Notes under the pieces: model-generated
Told to the model about the DNA's origin: nothing
What the model saw: only the letters and a program-made list of their open reading frames with translations
Databases searched by the model: none
Program-made: the position numbers and the translations under genes
Shown here: positions 1-7,183 of the stretch, piece after piece
Position numbering within the stretch: position 1 is the first letter of the stretch
Layout: the number at the start of each line of letters is the position of its first letter
Origin: Terriglobia bacterium
Lineage (GTDB): Bacteria > Acidobacteriota > Terriglobia > Bryobacterales > Bryobacteraceae
Assembly (NCBI GenBank): GCA_020073445.1
Contig: JAIQFE010000007.1
Coordinates: 132,001-196,000 of the forward strand
Direction: 5' to 3'
Length of the DNA: 64,000 nucleotides

Positions 1-1574
1 CCCCAGGCCGCGACGATCACCGCGCTGGTAGTCAGCATTCCCGGCTTCCAGTTGGTCTGGCCCCACTTGGGCGACACTTCTCCCAACATGTCCTGCAACA
101 TGAATCGCCCGACGCGAGTGCCGGAATCGAGCGTAGTCAAGATAAACAGCGCCTCAAACATGATGGCGAAGTGATACCAGAAAGCGAGCAGTGCGCGGCC
201 GACGCCACTCGACGCAAAAATCTGCGCCATGCCCAGCGCGAGCGACGGTGCTCCGCCGGTGCGATAGAACAGCGTCTGTTCGCCGGCTTCCCGCGCCATG
301 GTCTGCATTTCTGCGGCGGTCACCGGGAATCCCCAGCCAGTGATGGTTGCGGCGGCTGCGGCGGGCGTCGTGCCGACAATGCCTGCAGGGGAATTCACCG
401 CGAAGTACACGCCGGGCTGGAGCGAAGCGGCAGCGATTAGCGCCATCACCGCGACGAAACTTTCGAGCAGCATGGATCCATATCCCACCGCCAGTGCGTG
501 GCGTTCCCGTGCGAGCAGCTTAGGCGTCGTGCCCGACGAGATCAAGGCGTGGAATCCGGAAACCGCACCGCAGGCGATGGTGATGAAGCAGAACGGGAAA
601 ATCTTGCCCGCGAAGATGGGTCCGGTGCCATCGACGAATCGCGTAAACGGAGGCAGCTTCAGCTCCGGACGGAGGAAGATAATCCCGACGGCCAGCAGCA
701 CAACGACGCCCAGCTTCACGAAGGTGCTCAGGTAACCGCGCGGGGCGAGCAGCAGCCACACGGGCAGGGCGCTCGAAAAGAATCCGTAGACGATGAGCCC
801 GATGGCCAGGGCCACACCCGAATACGTAAACCAGGGAGCCAGTACGGGAGACTGCGCTACCGCCTGTCCGCCGAAGACGCTGGCCATCACCAGCACGAAG
901 CCGATAAGTGATGTTTCCACGACCTTTCCCGGCCGCCAGAATCGGAGGTACAAGCCCATGAAGACCGCGATGGGCATGGTCGCGACGATGGTAAACGTCC
1001 CCCACGGACTGCCTTTAAGGGCGTTGACCACCACCAGTGCAATCACCGCCAGCAGGATGATCATGATCAGCAGCACCGTGATCAGGGCCGTGAATCCGCC
1101 TACCTTGCCGACCTCCTCGCGGGCGATCTGACCAAGCGACTTTCCGTCGCGCCGGATCGATCCGAAGAGGATCACGAAATCCTGAACGGCGCCGCCCAAC
1201 GTGGCTCCGATCACGATCCACAGGAAGCCCGGGAGATATCCGAACTGGGCCGCCAGCGTGGGTCCCACCAGGGGGCCCGGACCGGCGATCGCGGCAAAAT
1301 GATGTCCGAAGACGATCCACTTATTGGTGGGCTCGAAATCATGCCCGTCGCGCAGCCGTTCAGCAGGAGTGGCGCGTTTGTCGTCCAGGGCCATGACCCG
1401 CGCCGCCACGAATCCTGCGTAGAAGCGGTATCCCACCAGGTAGGTACAGACGGAGGCGATAACCAGCCACGTGCTGTTGACCGGCTCCCCGCGACTATTC
1501 GCGACAGCCCCCATGGAAAAGGCCGCCGCCAAAGATATCGCGCCCCATAGGACGCGCCCCATAATTCGGCTCAT
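1..1574 (-). CDS. cstA: Carbon starvation protein CstA, C-terminus cut by window edge
   Basis: This is a many-pass inner-membrane protein of the CstA family (peptide/pyruvate transporters induced when carbon runs short). Reading the minus strand from ATG at 1574 gives about 524 codons with no stop before the left edge, so the C-terminus is missing. The family signature near residues 74-93 is clear (LRDGHDFEPTNKWIVFGHHF), followed by AGPGPLVGP and a long succession of hydrophobic helices. A purine-rich AAGAAG lies just upstream of the ATG. Family members are usually 550-700 residues, so most of the protein is present. The next gene is divergent. Identity is confident; the transported substrate in this organism is not known. 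Confidence 0.93.
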   Translation of the reverse strand, partial: MSRIMGRVLWGAISLAAAFSMGAVANSRGEPVNSTWLVIASVCTYLVGYRFYAGFVAARVMALDDKRATPAERLRDGHDFEPTNKWIVFGHHFAAIAGPGPLVGPTLAAQFGYLPGFLWIVIGATLGGAVQDFVILFGSIRRDGKSLGQIAREEVGKVGGFTALITVLLIMIILLAVIALVVVNALKGSPWGTFTIVATMPIAVFMGLYLRFWRPGKVVETSLIGFVLVMASVFGGQAVAQSPVLAPWFTYSGVALAIGLIVYGFFSSALPVWLLLAPRGYLSTFVKLGVVVLLAVGIIFLRPELKLPPFTRFVDGTGPIFAGKIFPFCFITIACGAVSGFHALISSGTTPKLLARERHALAVGYGSMLLESFVAVMALIAAASLQPGVYFAVNSPAGIVGTTPAAAAATITGWGFPVTAAEMQTMAREAGEQTLFYRTGGAPSLALGMAQIFASSGVGRALLAFWYHFAIMFEALFILTTLDSGTRVGRFMLQDMLGEVSPKWGQTNWKPGMLTTSAVIVAAW

Positions 1575-1755
1575 AGCTTCTTGATAAGAATAGCCGACCG
1601 GCATGCGAGCTGCATGGTTCGGCGGATAGTTCTAAAGTTGGGACTATTTGAACAGCCCTGGAGAGCCGATTGATTCTACGTGGACATAGGCGGGTACCTC
1701 AGGGAAACACCCGAGGCCGGGTTAAGCGAAATCTCTTGGCGTATAGGGAGATCTC

Positions 1756-1813
1756 TGACGGGAATTGGGGGGAAGAACGATTTGTCGGGACGGCATAAGC
1801 CACGTAGGATCAT
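1756..1813 (+). promoter_or_regulatory. Leader block shared with the 28.3-kb gene
   Basis: The untranslated stretch before the CpaE-like gene contains TGACGG, then after about 31 bases GCATAAGCC, five bases, and GGATC, ending 20 bases before the ATG at 1832. The same words, with the same spacing within one base, occur at 28304-28362 before an unrelated secreted-protein gene. This suggests a common cis-regulatory element or RNA structure. I could not fold it into a known riboswitch. The rest of 1575-1755 shows nothing I can name. Confidence 0.4.
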
Positions 1814-1831
1814 AGGTGAGGGCATTTCTAG

Positions 1832-3040
1832 ATGCTGAGGACAGTAATCATCGGTCCGGACGCCAGGCAGGCGCAACAACTGGAGAAAGCGCTGAGTGCG
1901 CTCGCCAATGAATTGACTGTCAGCCGTACCTTGCTCGCGTATCCCGATGAAGGCGAGCTGATTCGCACGCTTCGCACACACGCCCCCGAAGTCATATTTC
2001 TGAGCTTTGAAAAAAGCGACTTCGCCCTGAAAGTGGTCGAGCGCGTCTGGCAAGAAGTGGAAGGCGTCCAGTTTGTCGCCTATCACCGGGATTGCGACGC
2101 GACGACGCTCCGCGAAATCATGCGCGCCGGAGTGCGGGAACTGGTGGCCGAGCCATTCGAGCTCAGCGCCCTGGTCGAATCGCTGCGGAACGTAAAGACG
2201 CTGGTGGAGCAGAAGCCGCCGACGTACTCGTCCAAGGGGCGGATTTATTCCTTCCTTCCGGCCAAGGCGGGTTCGGGCGCCACCACCATGGCGCTCAATC
2301 TAAGCGCGGCCTTGTCGCGCGTGTCGAATACCCGCGTGCTGCTTTCCGATCTCGACCTGAGCTCGGGCATCCTGCGTTTCCTGCTCAAGATCCGCAATGA
2401 GCACGCGATCATGGAAGTGCTCGATCACATGCATGAGCTGGACGAGAACATGTGGCAGCAACTGGTCACCACCGTGGCCAAACTGGACGTGCTGCACTCC
2501 GGCCCACTGAATCCGAACGTGCGCGTGGAGCCGTCGCAGATTCATGACGTGGCCCAGTTCTGGCTGCGCAATTACGATGTGGTGTGCGTGGATCTTTCGG
2601 GCAACCTGGAACGTTATTCGCTGGAAATCCTTCGCGATTCCCAGCAGGTGTTCCTGGTCTGCACGCCGGAGGTGCCTTCGCTGCACCTGACTCGCGAAAA
2701 GCTCGCGTTTCTCAAGACTCTGGAACTGGACAGCCGCGTCGCGATCGTATTGAACCGGGTCTCCAAGCAGTCGCTGCTGACGCCGCAACAGGTCCAGGAT
2801 GTTCTGGGCGTGCCGGTGATGCACAGCTTCATCAACGACTACCAGGTAGTGAACACCGCCACGCGCGCGGGCGAATTCGTCGATCCCAAATCGAAGCTGG
2901 GCATGCAATTCGCGGAGCTGGCCGGCAGCCTGCTCAATAAACCGAGGGTGGAGACTCCTTCCAAGCGCAAGTTCCTGGAGTTCCTGTCCTCACCAACCCA
3001 GGCGTTGGTTGGCACCCGTAGCGCTCCTTCTTCTCGCTAA
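1832..3040 (+). CDS. CpaE/TadZ-like pilus assembly ATPase
   Basis: The 402-residue protein has the CpaE/TadZ architecture: an atypical receiver-like N-terminal domain (about 1-120) and a ParA/MinD-type ATPase domain (about 135-370). The P-loop region at 143-152 reads AKAGSGATT, so the usual lysines of the deviant Walker A motif are absent, as often in TadZ/CpaE proteins; a Walker A'-like LLSDLDLSSG follows at 170-179. The known role of the family is to localise the Flp/Tad pilus machinery at the cell pole. No other tad/cpa genes are in the window, so it is an orphan here. The ATG at 1832 has only a weak purine stretch (GTGAGGG) upstream. An alternative is a MinD-like positioning protein for another machine. 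Confidence 0.8.
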   Translation: MLRTVIIGPDARQAQQLEKALSALANELTVSRTLLAYPDEGELIRTLRTHAPEVIFLSFEKSDFALKVVERVWQEVEGVQFVAYHRDCDATTLREIMRAGVRELVAEPFELSALVESLRNVKTLVEQKPPTYSSKGRIYSFLPAKAGSGATTMALNLSAALSRVSNTRVLLSDLDLSSGILRFLLKIRNEHAIMEVLDHMHELDENMWQQLVTTVAKLDVLHSGPLNPNVRVEPSQIHDVAQFWLRNYDVVCVDLSGNLERYSLEILRDSQQVFLVCTPEVPSLHLTREKLAFLKTLELDSRVAIVLNRVSKQSLLTPQQVQDVLGVPVMHSFINDYQVVNTATRAGEFVDPKSKLGMQFAELAGSLLNKPRVETPSKRKFLEFLSSPTQALVGTRSAPSSR

Positions 3041-3169
3041 AGGGCTTCCCGCTAAAGGGCCGAGTAAGGGTCCTTAGATCGAATCTCAACGCGGTTTAAG
3101 GTGCCCCGTATGAGTAGGTAGGGTGTGTGCCTGAAGGGCATTTAAACCACTTCCGTGTAAATTGGATGC

Positions 3170-4723
3170 ATGTTCCACTGGATCTGCCCGGAGTGTGGCC
3201 AGGAAATCGCTCCGGGAGTCAAGGAATGTCCGGTTTGTGAGCCCCAGGCAAGCACCTCGCCCCTCCCTTCCGCTGGCCAACCGATTAAAGCCGACGTTGC
3301 ATCGGGAGTAGCCTCTGCTGGGCCTGTGGCGGCCGTAGCCGAGCCGGTGGTCGCAAAGCCCGTCGTCGCCCAGCCGGTCGCTCCGCCTATCGCTGCGCCG
3401 CCTGTTGCCGCGAAGCCAGTAGAAGAGCAGCTGGATCCCGATCCAAGAACCGTTCTGCAGCGCGAAGTCATCCTGCCGCCTGACGCAGTCTTGCAGCCGA
3501 AAGCATTCACCGGATCGAAACCGCCCGTGATGCTCGACGCGATACCGGCGGAAGCGCGGCCGGTGATCATGCCGGACGTGCCGCTGGGCGCTTCGCCAGT
3601 CGAACTGCCGGATCCCTTGCTTGAACCGGTATCTAACGGCCTGCCGCATGCGGAAACATTCGCCGATCGCCTGGCGGATCTGGCGGAACTGCTCCATGGG
3701 GAGCGCGTTCCGTATACTGCCCCGCGACTCTTCCAGGAATCGGCGGCGCCTGGCCCGCGGATGGAAAACAGGGCGCAGGCCGGGGAGAAAACGCCCGTCA
3801 TTGTCGACGTGACATTCCACGAGGATGTGACGCCCGACGGCAAGCCCACGCAGCAGTTACTAGCCGCGCCACCGAGCTTGCTCTTGCTTGCGGAGCCGCA
3901 GCCTCCTTCCGTCGCCAAAGACATACCGATCGAAGCCTTCCAGCCCAAACCGGCGAGCAGCACCGTACGAACCCAACAGACCGCCGCAGTGGAGCCGAGC
4001 GCTCCGGCGGCGGTTATCCTTCCGGATCCCCCGAATCGCGGTGTGGCGCCGGCGCTGGCGTCGCTCCAGGACTATACCGAAACCGCGGAGCGCTTAATGC
4101 ATCCCGCGGACTGCGATACGCCAACTGCCTGCGCGAAAGCGCTGCCAACGGTGACGCTACCGGGTCCGGCTCTCCCGCGCGAGCTGATGTCGCTGCAGGC
4201 GGCAGGCTTGGTTCCGATCGGAAAGGGCGGAAGGCGCGGAGCTGCACTGCCGAGCAGCAACGGCTGGGTGCTGAAATCCGTGGTCGTGGGGATCCTGCTT
4301 ACGGCCGGTTTGGCGACCTACAGCATGATGCCTGGCACCTCCTCGACCAGCGCTCCGCCGAAGCCCACTCCCGAACCGGCGCCCGATCCGCCAGTGTCGG
4401 CGCGCTCCGTCCGGTCCACGAACTCGTTGGCTCGCTTCGTGGAAGTGACCGGCGTCCGCTTCATGGAAGTGAACAAGAAACCCCAGATTCACTACCTGGT
4501 GGTGAATCATTCGAGCGCGCCCCTCAATAGCATGACCGTCTACGTGACTCTGCGGGCTGCGACGGGGAAGCCCGGGCAAGCCCCGATCGCGCGGATCACC
4601 TTCCGCTCGCCCGCACTGGCGGCTTTTGAGGCGAAGGAGATGTTCAGCTCCATCGAGCGTGCGACAGCACAGGTCGACCTGCCGGACTGGCAGGATCTGC
4701 GCGCCGACGTGGAAGTGCAATAA
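3170..4723 (+). CDS. Zinc-ribbon, Pro/Ala-rich single-pass membrane protein
   Basis: I do not recognise a named family. The 517-residue product starts with a zinc ribbon (Cys6, Cys9, Cys20, Cys23; CPECG...CPVC). It continues with a long Pro/Ala/Val-rich low-complexity region, then one hydrophobic helix near residues 364-385, and a compact C-terminal domain (about 410-517) with alternating beta-type hydrophobics (IHYLVVNHSSAPLNSMTVYV). The layout suggests a cytoplasmic zinc ribbon, a disordered linker and a C-terminal domain across the membrane that resembles DUF2393/FxLYD-like folds. The ATG directly precedes FHWICPECG, which fixes the start. It lies 129 bases after the CpaE-like gene on the same strand. 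Function is unknown. Confidence 0.7.
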   Translation: MFHWICPECGQEIAPGVKECPVCEPQASTSPLPSAGQPIKADVASGVASAGPVAAVAEPVVAKPVVAQPVAPPIAAPPVAAKPVEEQLDPDPRTVLQREVILPPDAVLQPKAFTGSKPPVMLDAIPAEARPVIMPDVPLGASPVELPDPLLEPVSNGLPHAETFADRLADLAELLHGERVPYTAPRLFQESAAPGPRMENRAQAGEKTPVIVDVTFHEDVTPDGKPTQQLLAAPPSLLLLAEPQPPSVAKDIPIEAFQPKPASSTVRTQQTAAVEPSAPAAVILPDPPNRGVAPALASLQDYTETAERLMHPADCDTPTACAKALPTVTLPGPALPRELMSLQAAGLVPIGKGGRRGAALPSSNGWVLKSVVVGILLTAGLATYSMMPGTSSTSAPPKPTPEPAPDPPVSARSVRSTNSLARFVEVTGVRFMEVNKKPQIHYLVVNHSSAPLNSMTVYVTLRAATGKPGQAPIARITFRSPALAAFEAKEMFSSIERATAQVDLPDWQDLRADVEVQ

Positions 4724-4795
4724 CGAGGTCTGGTCCAGCCTAAGCGGGCGGATTGCCGCTTGTGCTGACCAAGTTCCGTGAGATGCTGAACTCGA

Positions 4796-5275
4796 ATGGC
4801 TTTGGCACGCCAATCCACCTTTGATCTGCTGCCTCGCACGCGCCCTGGATATGGCTCCCCTAGGAGTGCCCCGTATAAGACTGAACGAAAGTTCTTGGAT
4901 TTTGTCGTTGACCGCGTGTCCTTATACGACACCATTGCCGGTGAACAGGATCTCGCGTCGGCCTTGTGGATAGACCCTCCGGTCCCGAACGAAATTGTAA
5001 AATCCATACGGCGACTACTGTTGCTTGATCCGGGCGACTTACCCAGCGGCCGCGTCTCTCTTTATACCTGCGCCGAGTGTGGTGACTTGGGATGCGGCGG
5101 TCTTACCGTTAACATCCTCCGGCGAGATGAGGACATTGTTTGGTGCGACTTCGGCTACGAGAACAATTACCAGAAGGGTCCGTATCTGGAGCCGTTTCGA
5201 TCCCTCGGTCCCTTTCATTTCGCTCGACGGTCTTACGAGGCGCGACTCATCCCGCTCCTCTCGCAATATTCATAG
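4796..5275 (+). CDS. Small cytosolic protein with C-x2-C-x4-C motif
   Basis: This is a 159-residue protein without signal peptide or membrane helix. It carries a possible metal site at Cys92, Cys95 and Cys100 (CAECGDLGCGGLTV) followed by VWCDFGYENNY. I recall similar short proteins scattered in actinobacteria and other soil bacteria, sometimes as lone accessory genes, but I cannot give a function. No toxin gene is adjacent, so an immunity role would be speculation. Its stop codon overlaps the far end of a decayed TIGR03435 reading frame on the other strand, which marks the left border of the accessory island up to 7183. Confidence 0.6.
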   Translation: MALARQSTFDLLPRTRPGYGSPRSAPYKTERKFLDFVVDRVSLYDTIAGEQDLASALWIDPPVPNEIVKSIRRLLLLDPGDLPSGRVSLYTCAECGDLGCGGLTVNILRRDEDIVWCDFGYENNYQKGPYLEPFRSLGPFHFARRSYEARLIPLLSQYS

Positions 5276-5392
5276 GGCGCCATAGGATTCGAATTGCAAG
5301 CGGTCCGACGCACGCCCTGCGAGCAGGAATGTGACGAACACACGTGGCGTCATGTATCTATTAGCGTGCGGGCTGAGTCGCAAGTTCCAATA
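5270..5392 (-). pseudogene. 5' relic of a second TIGR03435-type gene
   Basis: Right after the stop of the intact TIGR03435 gene, the minus strand shows a copy of that gene's own start region. Bases 5351-5390 match 6168-6206 at about 80 percent, including GTCATGTA, TATTAGC and AAGTTCCAA (plus-strand reading). From the copied ATG (5353) a frame of 27 codons reads like a decayed secretion signal ending in QFES, comparable to KFEVAS in the intact protein, then stops at 5270. It is best read as the left-over 5' end of a tandem paralogue whose body was deleted. Confidence 0.6.
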
Positions 5393-5393
5393 T

Positions 5394-6170
5394 TTAGTTC
5401 TCTGAGGACCGCTCCACGGAATCGACGACCAAATAGTCCACGGGAGCCTTGTCAGGAAACAGTTGTAGTCCCAGCTGCTTTAACGCCTCGGCGAAATCAG
5501 GAGCCGATAATGTTTCAGGTGATAACCTGTCCTGCCTCTTCACCGCAGCCAGGTCTTGTCCGGCAGGCGACGGCATCTTTAAGACGAAGTTGTAGAGTCC
5601 CTGGAGCCCGGTCTGATCGACGACAACGCGGTCCAGCCGCCCGGACAGGATCCCCACGAGCCGAATCATCTCCAAATTGCGGAATGTAAAACCATCGGGG
5701 GTAACGGAAACGCTGTAACCTCCCGCGGCGTCCCCGGCATCGAACTTTGGCCCGCCCGTAGCGACCACCAAACGGTATACCGGACCGGTCTTGGTTTCCC
5801 AGTGGAAGGCTAACTTGAAGCGATCCGCCAAAAGAGACTGAAGCATGAGCCGAAGTTGAGGCTTGGATACGGCCTGATCTGCTTTGGCAACGATATCGTA
5901 ACCCTGGGCAAGCGGAGCCCACAGTGCTTCTTTCGTGAGCGAACCGGGTCCAATGATCCGGCCCACTGGGAAGGTGTATGCCTCTCCGATGATGAACGCG
6001 AGAGAAAGCCCTCCGAAGTTGATTCCTTGCGGGCCGTAAGAAAATAAATTCCGTGGGCCGCCGTTCTGTTCCTTATAAGGCTTGGCCGAGGCCACCTCGA
6101 ACTTCGGAGGAGCTTGCGCGTGTAGGCTGCAACCCATCAGCAGGATTGCGGCGAGTATACATCGAGTCAT
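5394..6170 (-). CDS. TIGR03435-family secreted protein (Solibacter-expanded family)
   Basis: The 258-residue protein (start at 6170, MTRCILAAILLMGC...) has a signal peptide or lipoprotein-like N-terminus. It then shows the family hallmarks: FEVASAKPY just after the signal, a central LLADRFKLAFHWETK block, and C-terminal ALKQLGLQL followed by DYLVVDSVERSSEN. TIGR03435 is a family of unknown function strongly expanded in Solibacter-like Acidobacteriota. A longer frame begins at 6206 but would put 12 residues before the signal, so the inner ATG is preferred. It is transcribed away from the relic 5' end of the downstream DRE-TIM gene and followed at once by a broken paralogue. Confidence 0.85.
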   Translation of the reverse strand: MTRCILAAILLMGCSLHAQAPPKFEVASAKPYKEQNGGPRNLFSYGPQGINFGGLSLAFIIGEAYTFPVGRIIGPGSLTKEALWAPLAQGYDIVAKADQAVSKPQLRLMLQSLLADRFKLAFHWETKTGPVYRLVVATGGPKFDAGDAAGGYSVSVTPDGFTFRNLEMIRLVGILSGRLDRVVVDQTGLQGLYNFVLKMPSPAGQDLAAVKRQDRLSPETLSAPDFAEALKQLGLQLFPDKAPVDYLVVDSVERSSEN

Positions 6171-6222
6171 GTACTTATTAGCTTCGAGGAGGGTCGAAAG
6201 TTCCAAAACATTCTCCGACCAG

Positions 6223-6299
6223 GGGTCTATAATTGTTGGCTATAAACGGCAAGTACTTTGGCGAAAACGAGTGGTGGGCCAGCCCCTATAACTTCGTCC
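6223..6299 (+). pseudogene. Displaced 5' end of the 7184 gene (promoter plus about 18 codons)
   Basis: Bases 6223-6299 match 7164-7241 at about 70 of 79 aligned positions, covering the TATAAT box, the start region and the codons for KYF-ENEWW-SPYNFVP. In this copy the start codon is ATA, one base is lost just before it, and similarity ends abruptly at 6300. Three of the eight substitutions are silent third-base changes (TAC/TAT, AAT/AAC, GTT/GTC), so the two copies look like diverged homologues and not a fresh duplication. The end of the PEP-CTERM gene on the other strand lies inside it. Confidence 0.75.
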
Positions 6300-6867
6300 C
6301 ACTGGTGGAGTGACGCCGACGAAGGGCGACTGCGGTGATGCCAGCAGCCGTCAAAAGCAGCGCCGAGGGTTCCGGTACAATGGAGGCTGTACCCTCGAAG
6401 CCCGGATCGTCGACTGTATTGAAGTTATCCCCGCCGGTGTACGGATTACCGGAGCAGAAAAAAGAATTGTCGCAAGTGAAGGCAAACCACCGAATGCTTG
6501 CCGGCGCAGTGGGAGTAGTCACGAGCGCGTCGAAACCGCCCAGCGAGTTTCCAGAACCGATCGCGTCCGGGCTGAATCCTACAATAACCCAGTTGTTATT
6601 GTAGACCGTGGAGGAACCGCCAAAGCTGCTATTGGACCACGTGGGCCAGATCGTGGGATACCACCCTGTTGGGGAACCTGTTACGTCAGGCACTGGCAGT
6701 AGCACACCGAAAAAATATAGTTCTTGATTTGTGGTGTTGTCTACCGTGAAATCCAGGCTCCAATTGCCCGCTGAACCGCCCACGGTGTACGTGACGATTG
6801 GCTCTGCCGACAACGTCCCCAACGCAAGGATGAGCAACATCGCCTTGCGACCCGCATGACTTACCAT
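6286..6867 (-). CDS. PEP-CTERM secreted protein
   Basis: The 193-residue product has a signal peptide (about 1-21) and a Ser/Thr/Asn/Gly-rich beta-type body. Its C-terminal sorting tail is VPEPS (164-168), then a hydrophobic helix (168-182) and RRR (183-185): the classical PEP-CTERM signal that exosortase/archaeosortase-like systems recognise, usually on exported proteins tied to extracellular polymers. GAGGAGG lies five bases before the ATG at 6867 and fixes the start. The last four codons and the stop fall inside the relic of the DRE-TIM gene on the opposite strand, so the present C-terminus was partly formed by the insertion junction. No exosortase gene is in the window. Confidence 0.85.
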   Translation of the reverse strand: MVSHAGRKAMLLILALGTLSAEPIVTYTVGGSAGNWSLDFTVDNTTNQELYFFGVLLPVPDVTGSPTGWYPTIWPTWSNSSFGGSSTVYNNNWVIVGFSPDAIGSGNSLGGFDALVTTPTAPASIRWFAFTCDNSFFCSGNPYTGGDNFNTVDDPGFEGTASIVPEPSALLLTAAGITAVALRRRHSTSGTKL

Positions 6868-7183
6868 ATAGCCTCCTCATTCCTTAGTTTTCCGCTTAAA
6901 TGACTACTTATCGCAGAGTTCCACTTTGTAGTTCCGAATAGATCGTAGATATATAATATATTCAACGCTCACGGCTGGGGCCAAATCTTTCAGTGGCCTT
7001 GCAGTCATCTAGTACTGGTACGAACCAGATAGTGGGCTCAATCCTTCGCGGTGCTTGGACACTCCCTCGTCCCAGATACGCTTCTTTACTCAACTCATGC
7101 CTCCCGTGGGAACTGAGCCGGTGCTCAGTTTTAGCGGACCCCTCGTCGCCCAACGTCTACTCCGGGTCTATAATTGTTAGCTG
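6868..7183. other. 316-base gap: AT-rich patch, hairpin and promoter
   Basis: No convincing gene is present. The gap holds an AT-rich patch around 6950-6962 (GATATATAATATATTC), a 7-bp hairpin at 7111-7130 (AACTGAG / CTCAGTT, loop CCGGTG) followed by a short T run, and the TATAAT promoter of the next gene at 7169-7174. A 63-codon open frame on the minus strand (6962-7153) has no ribosome site or recognisable domain, and I leave it uncalled. GC content drops compared with the neighbouring genes, in keeping with acquired DNA. Confidence 0.5.
7169..7174 (+). promoter_or_regulatory. -10 box TATAAT placed for a nearly leaderless mRNA
   Basis: A perfect TATAAT ends ten bases before the ATG at 7184, so transcription should begin at or within a few bases of the start codon. 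No Shine-Dalgarno sequence is present between them. The same box is kept in the relic copy at 6228-6233. No good -35 hexamer is visible. Confidence 0.5.

Noticed and set aside
520-1320. Open frames on the minus strand at 520-1005 and 1015-1320
   Set aside because: They are out-of-frame shadows of the CstA gene, whose true frame runs unbroken from 1574 to the left edge.
1700-1831. GEMM-type c-di-GMP riboswitch before the CpaE-like gene
   Set aside because: GGGACG and GCATAAGCC resemble parts of the core, but I could not find the GNRA-loop stem or the second stem, so only a shared motif is claimed.
2300-2908. 202-codon minus-strand frame inside the CpaE-like gene
   Set aside because: His/Gln/Arg-rich product with no domain, antisense to a well-supported gene; typical high-GC shadow.
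6962-7153. 63-codon minus-strand frame in the gap before the DRE-TIM gene
   Set aside because: No ribosome site, no domain, and the frame is expected by chance at this length.
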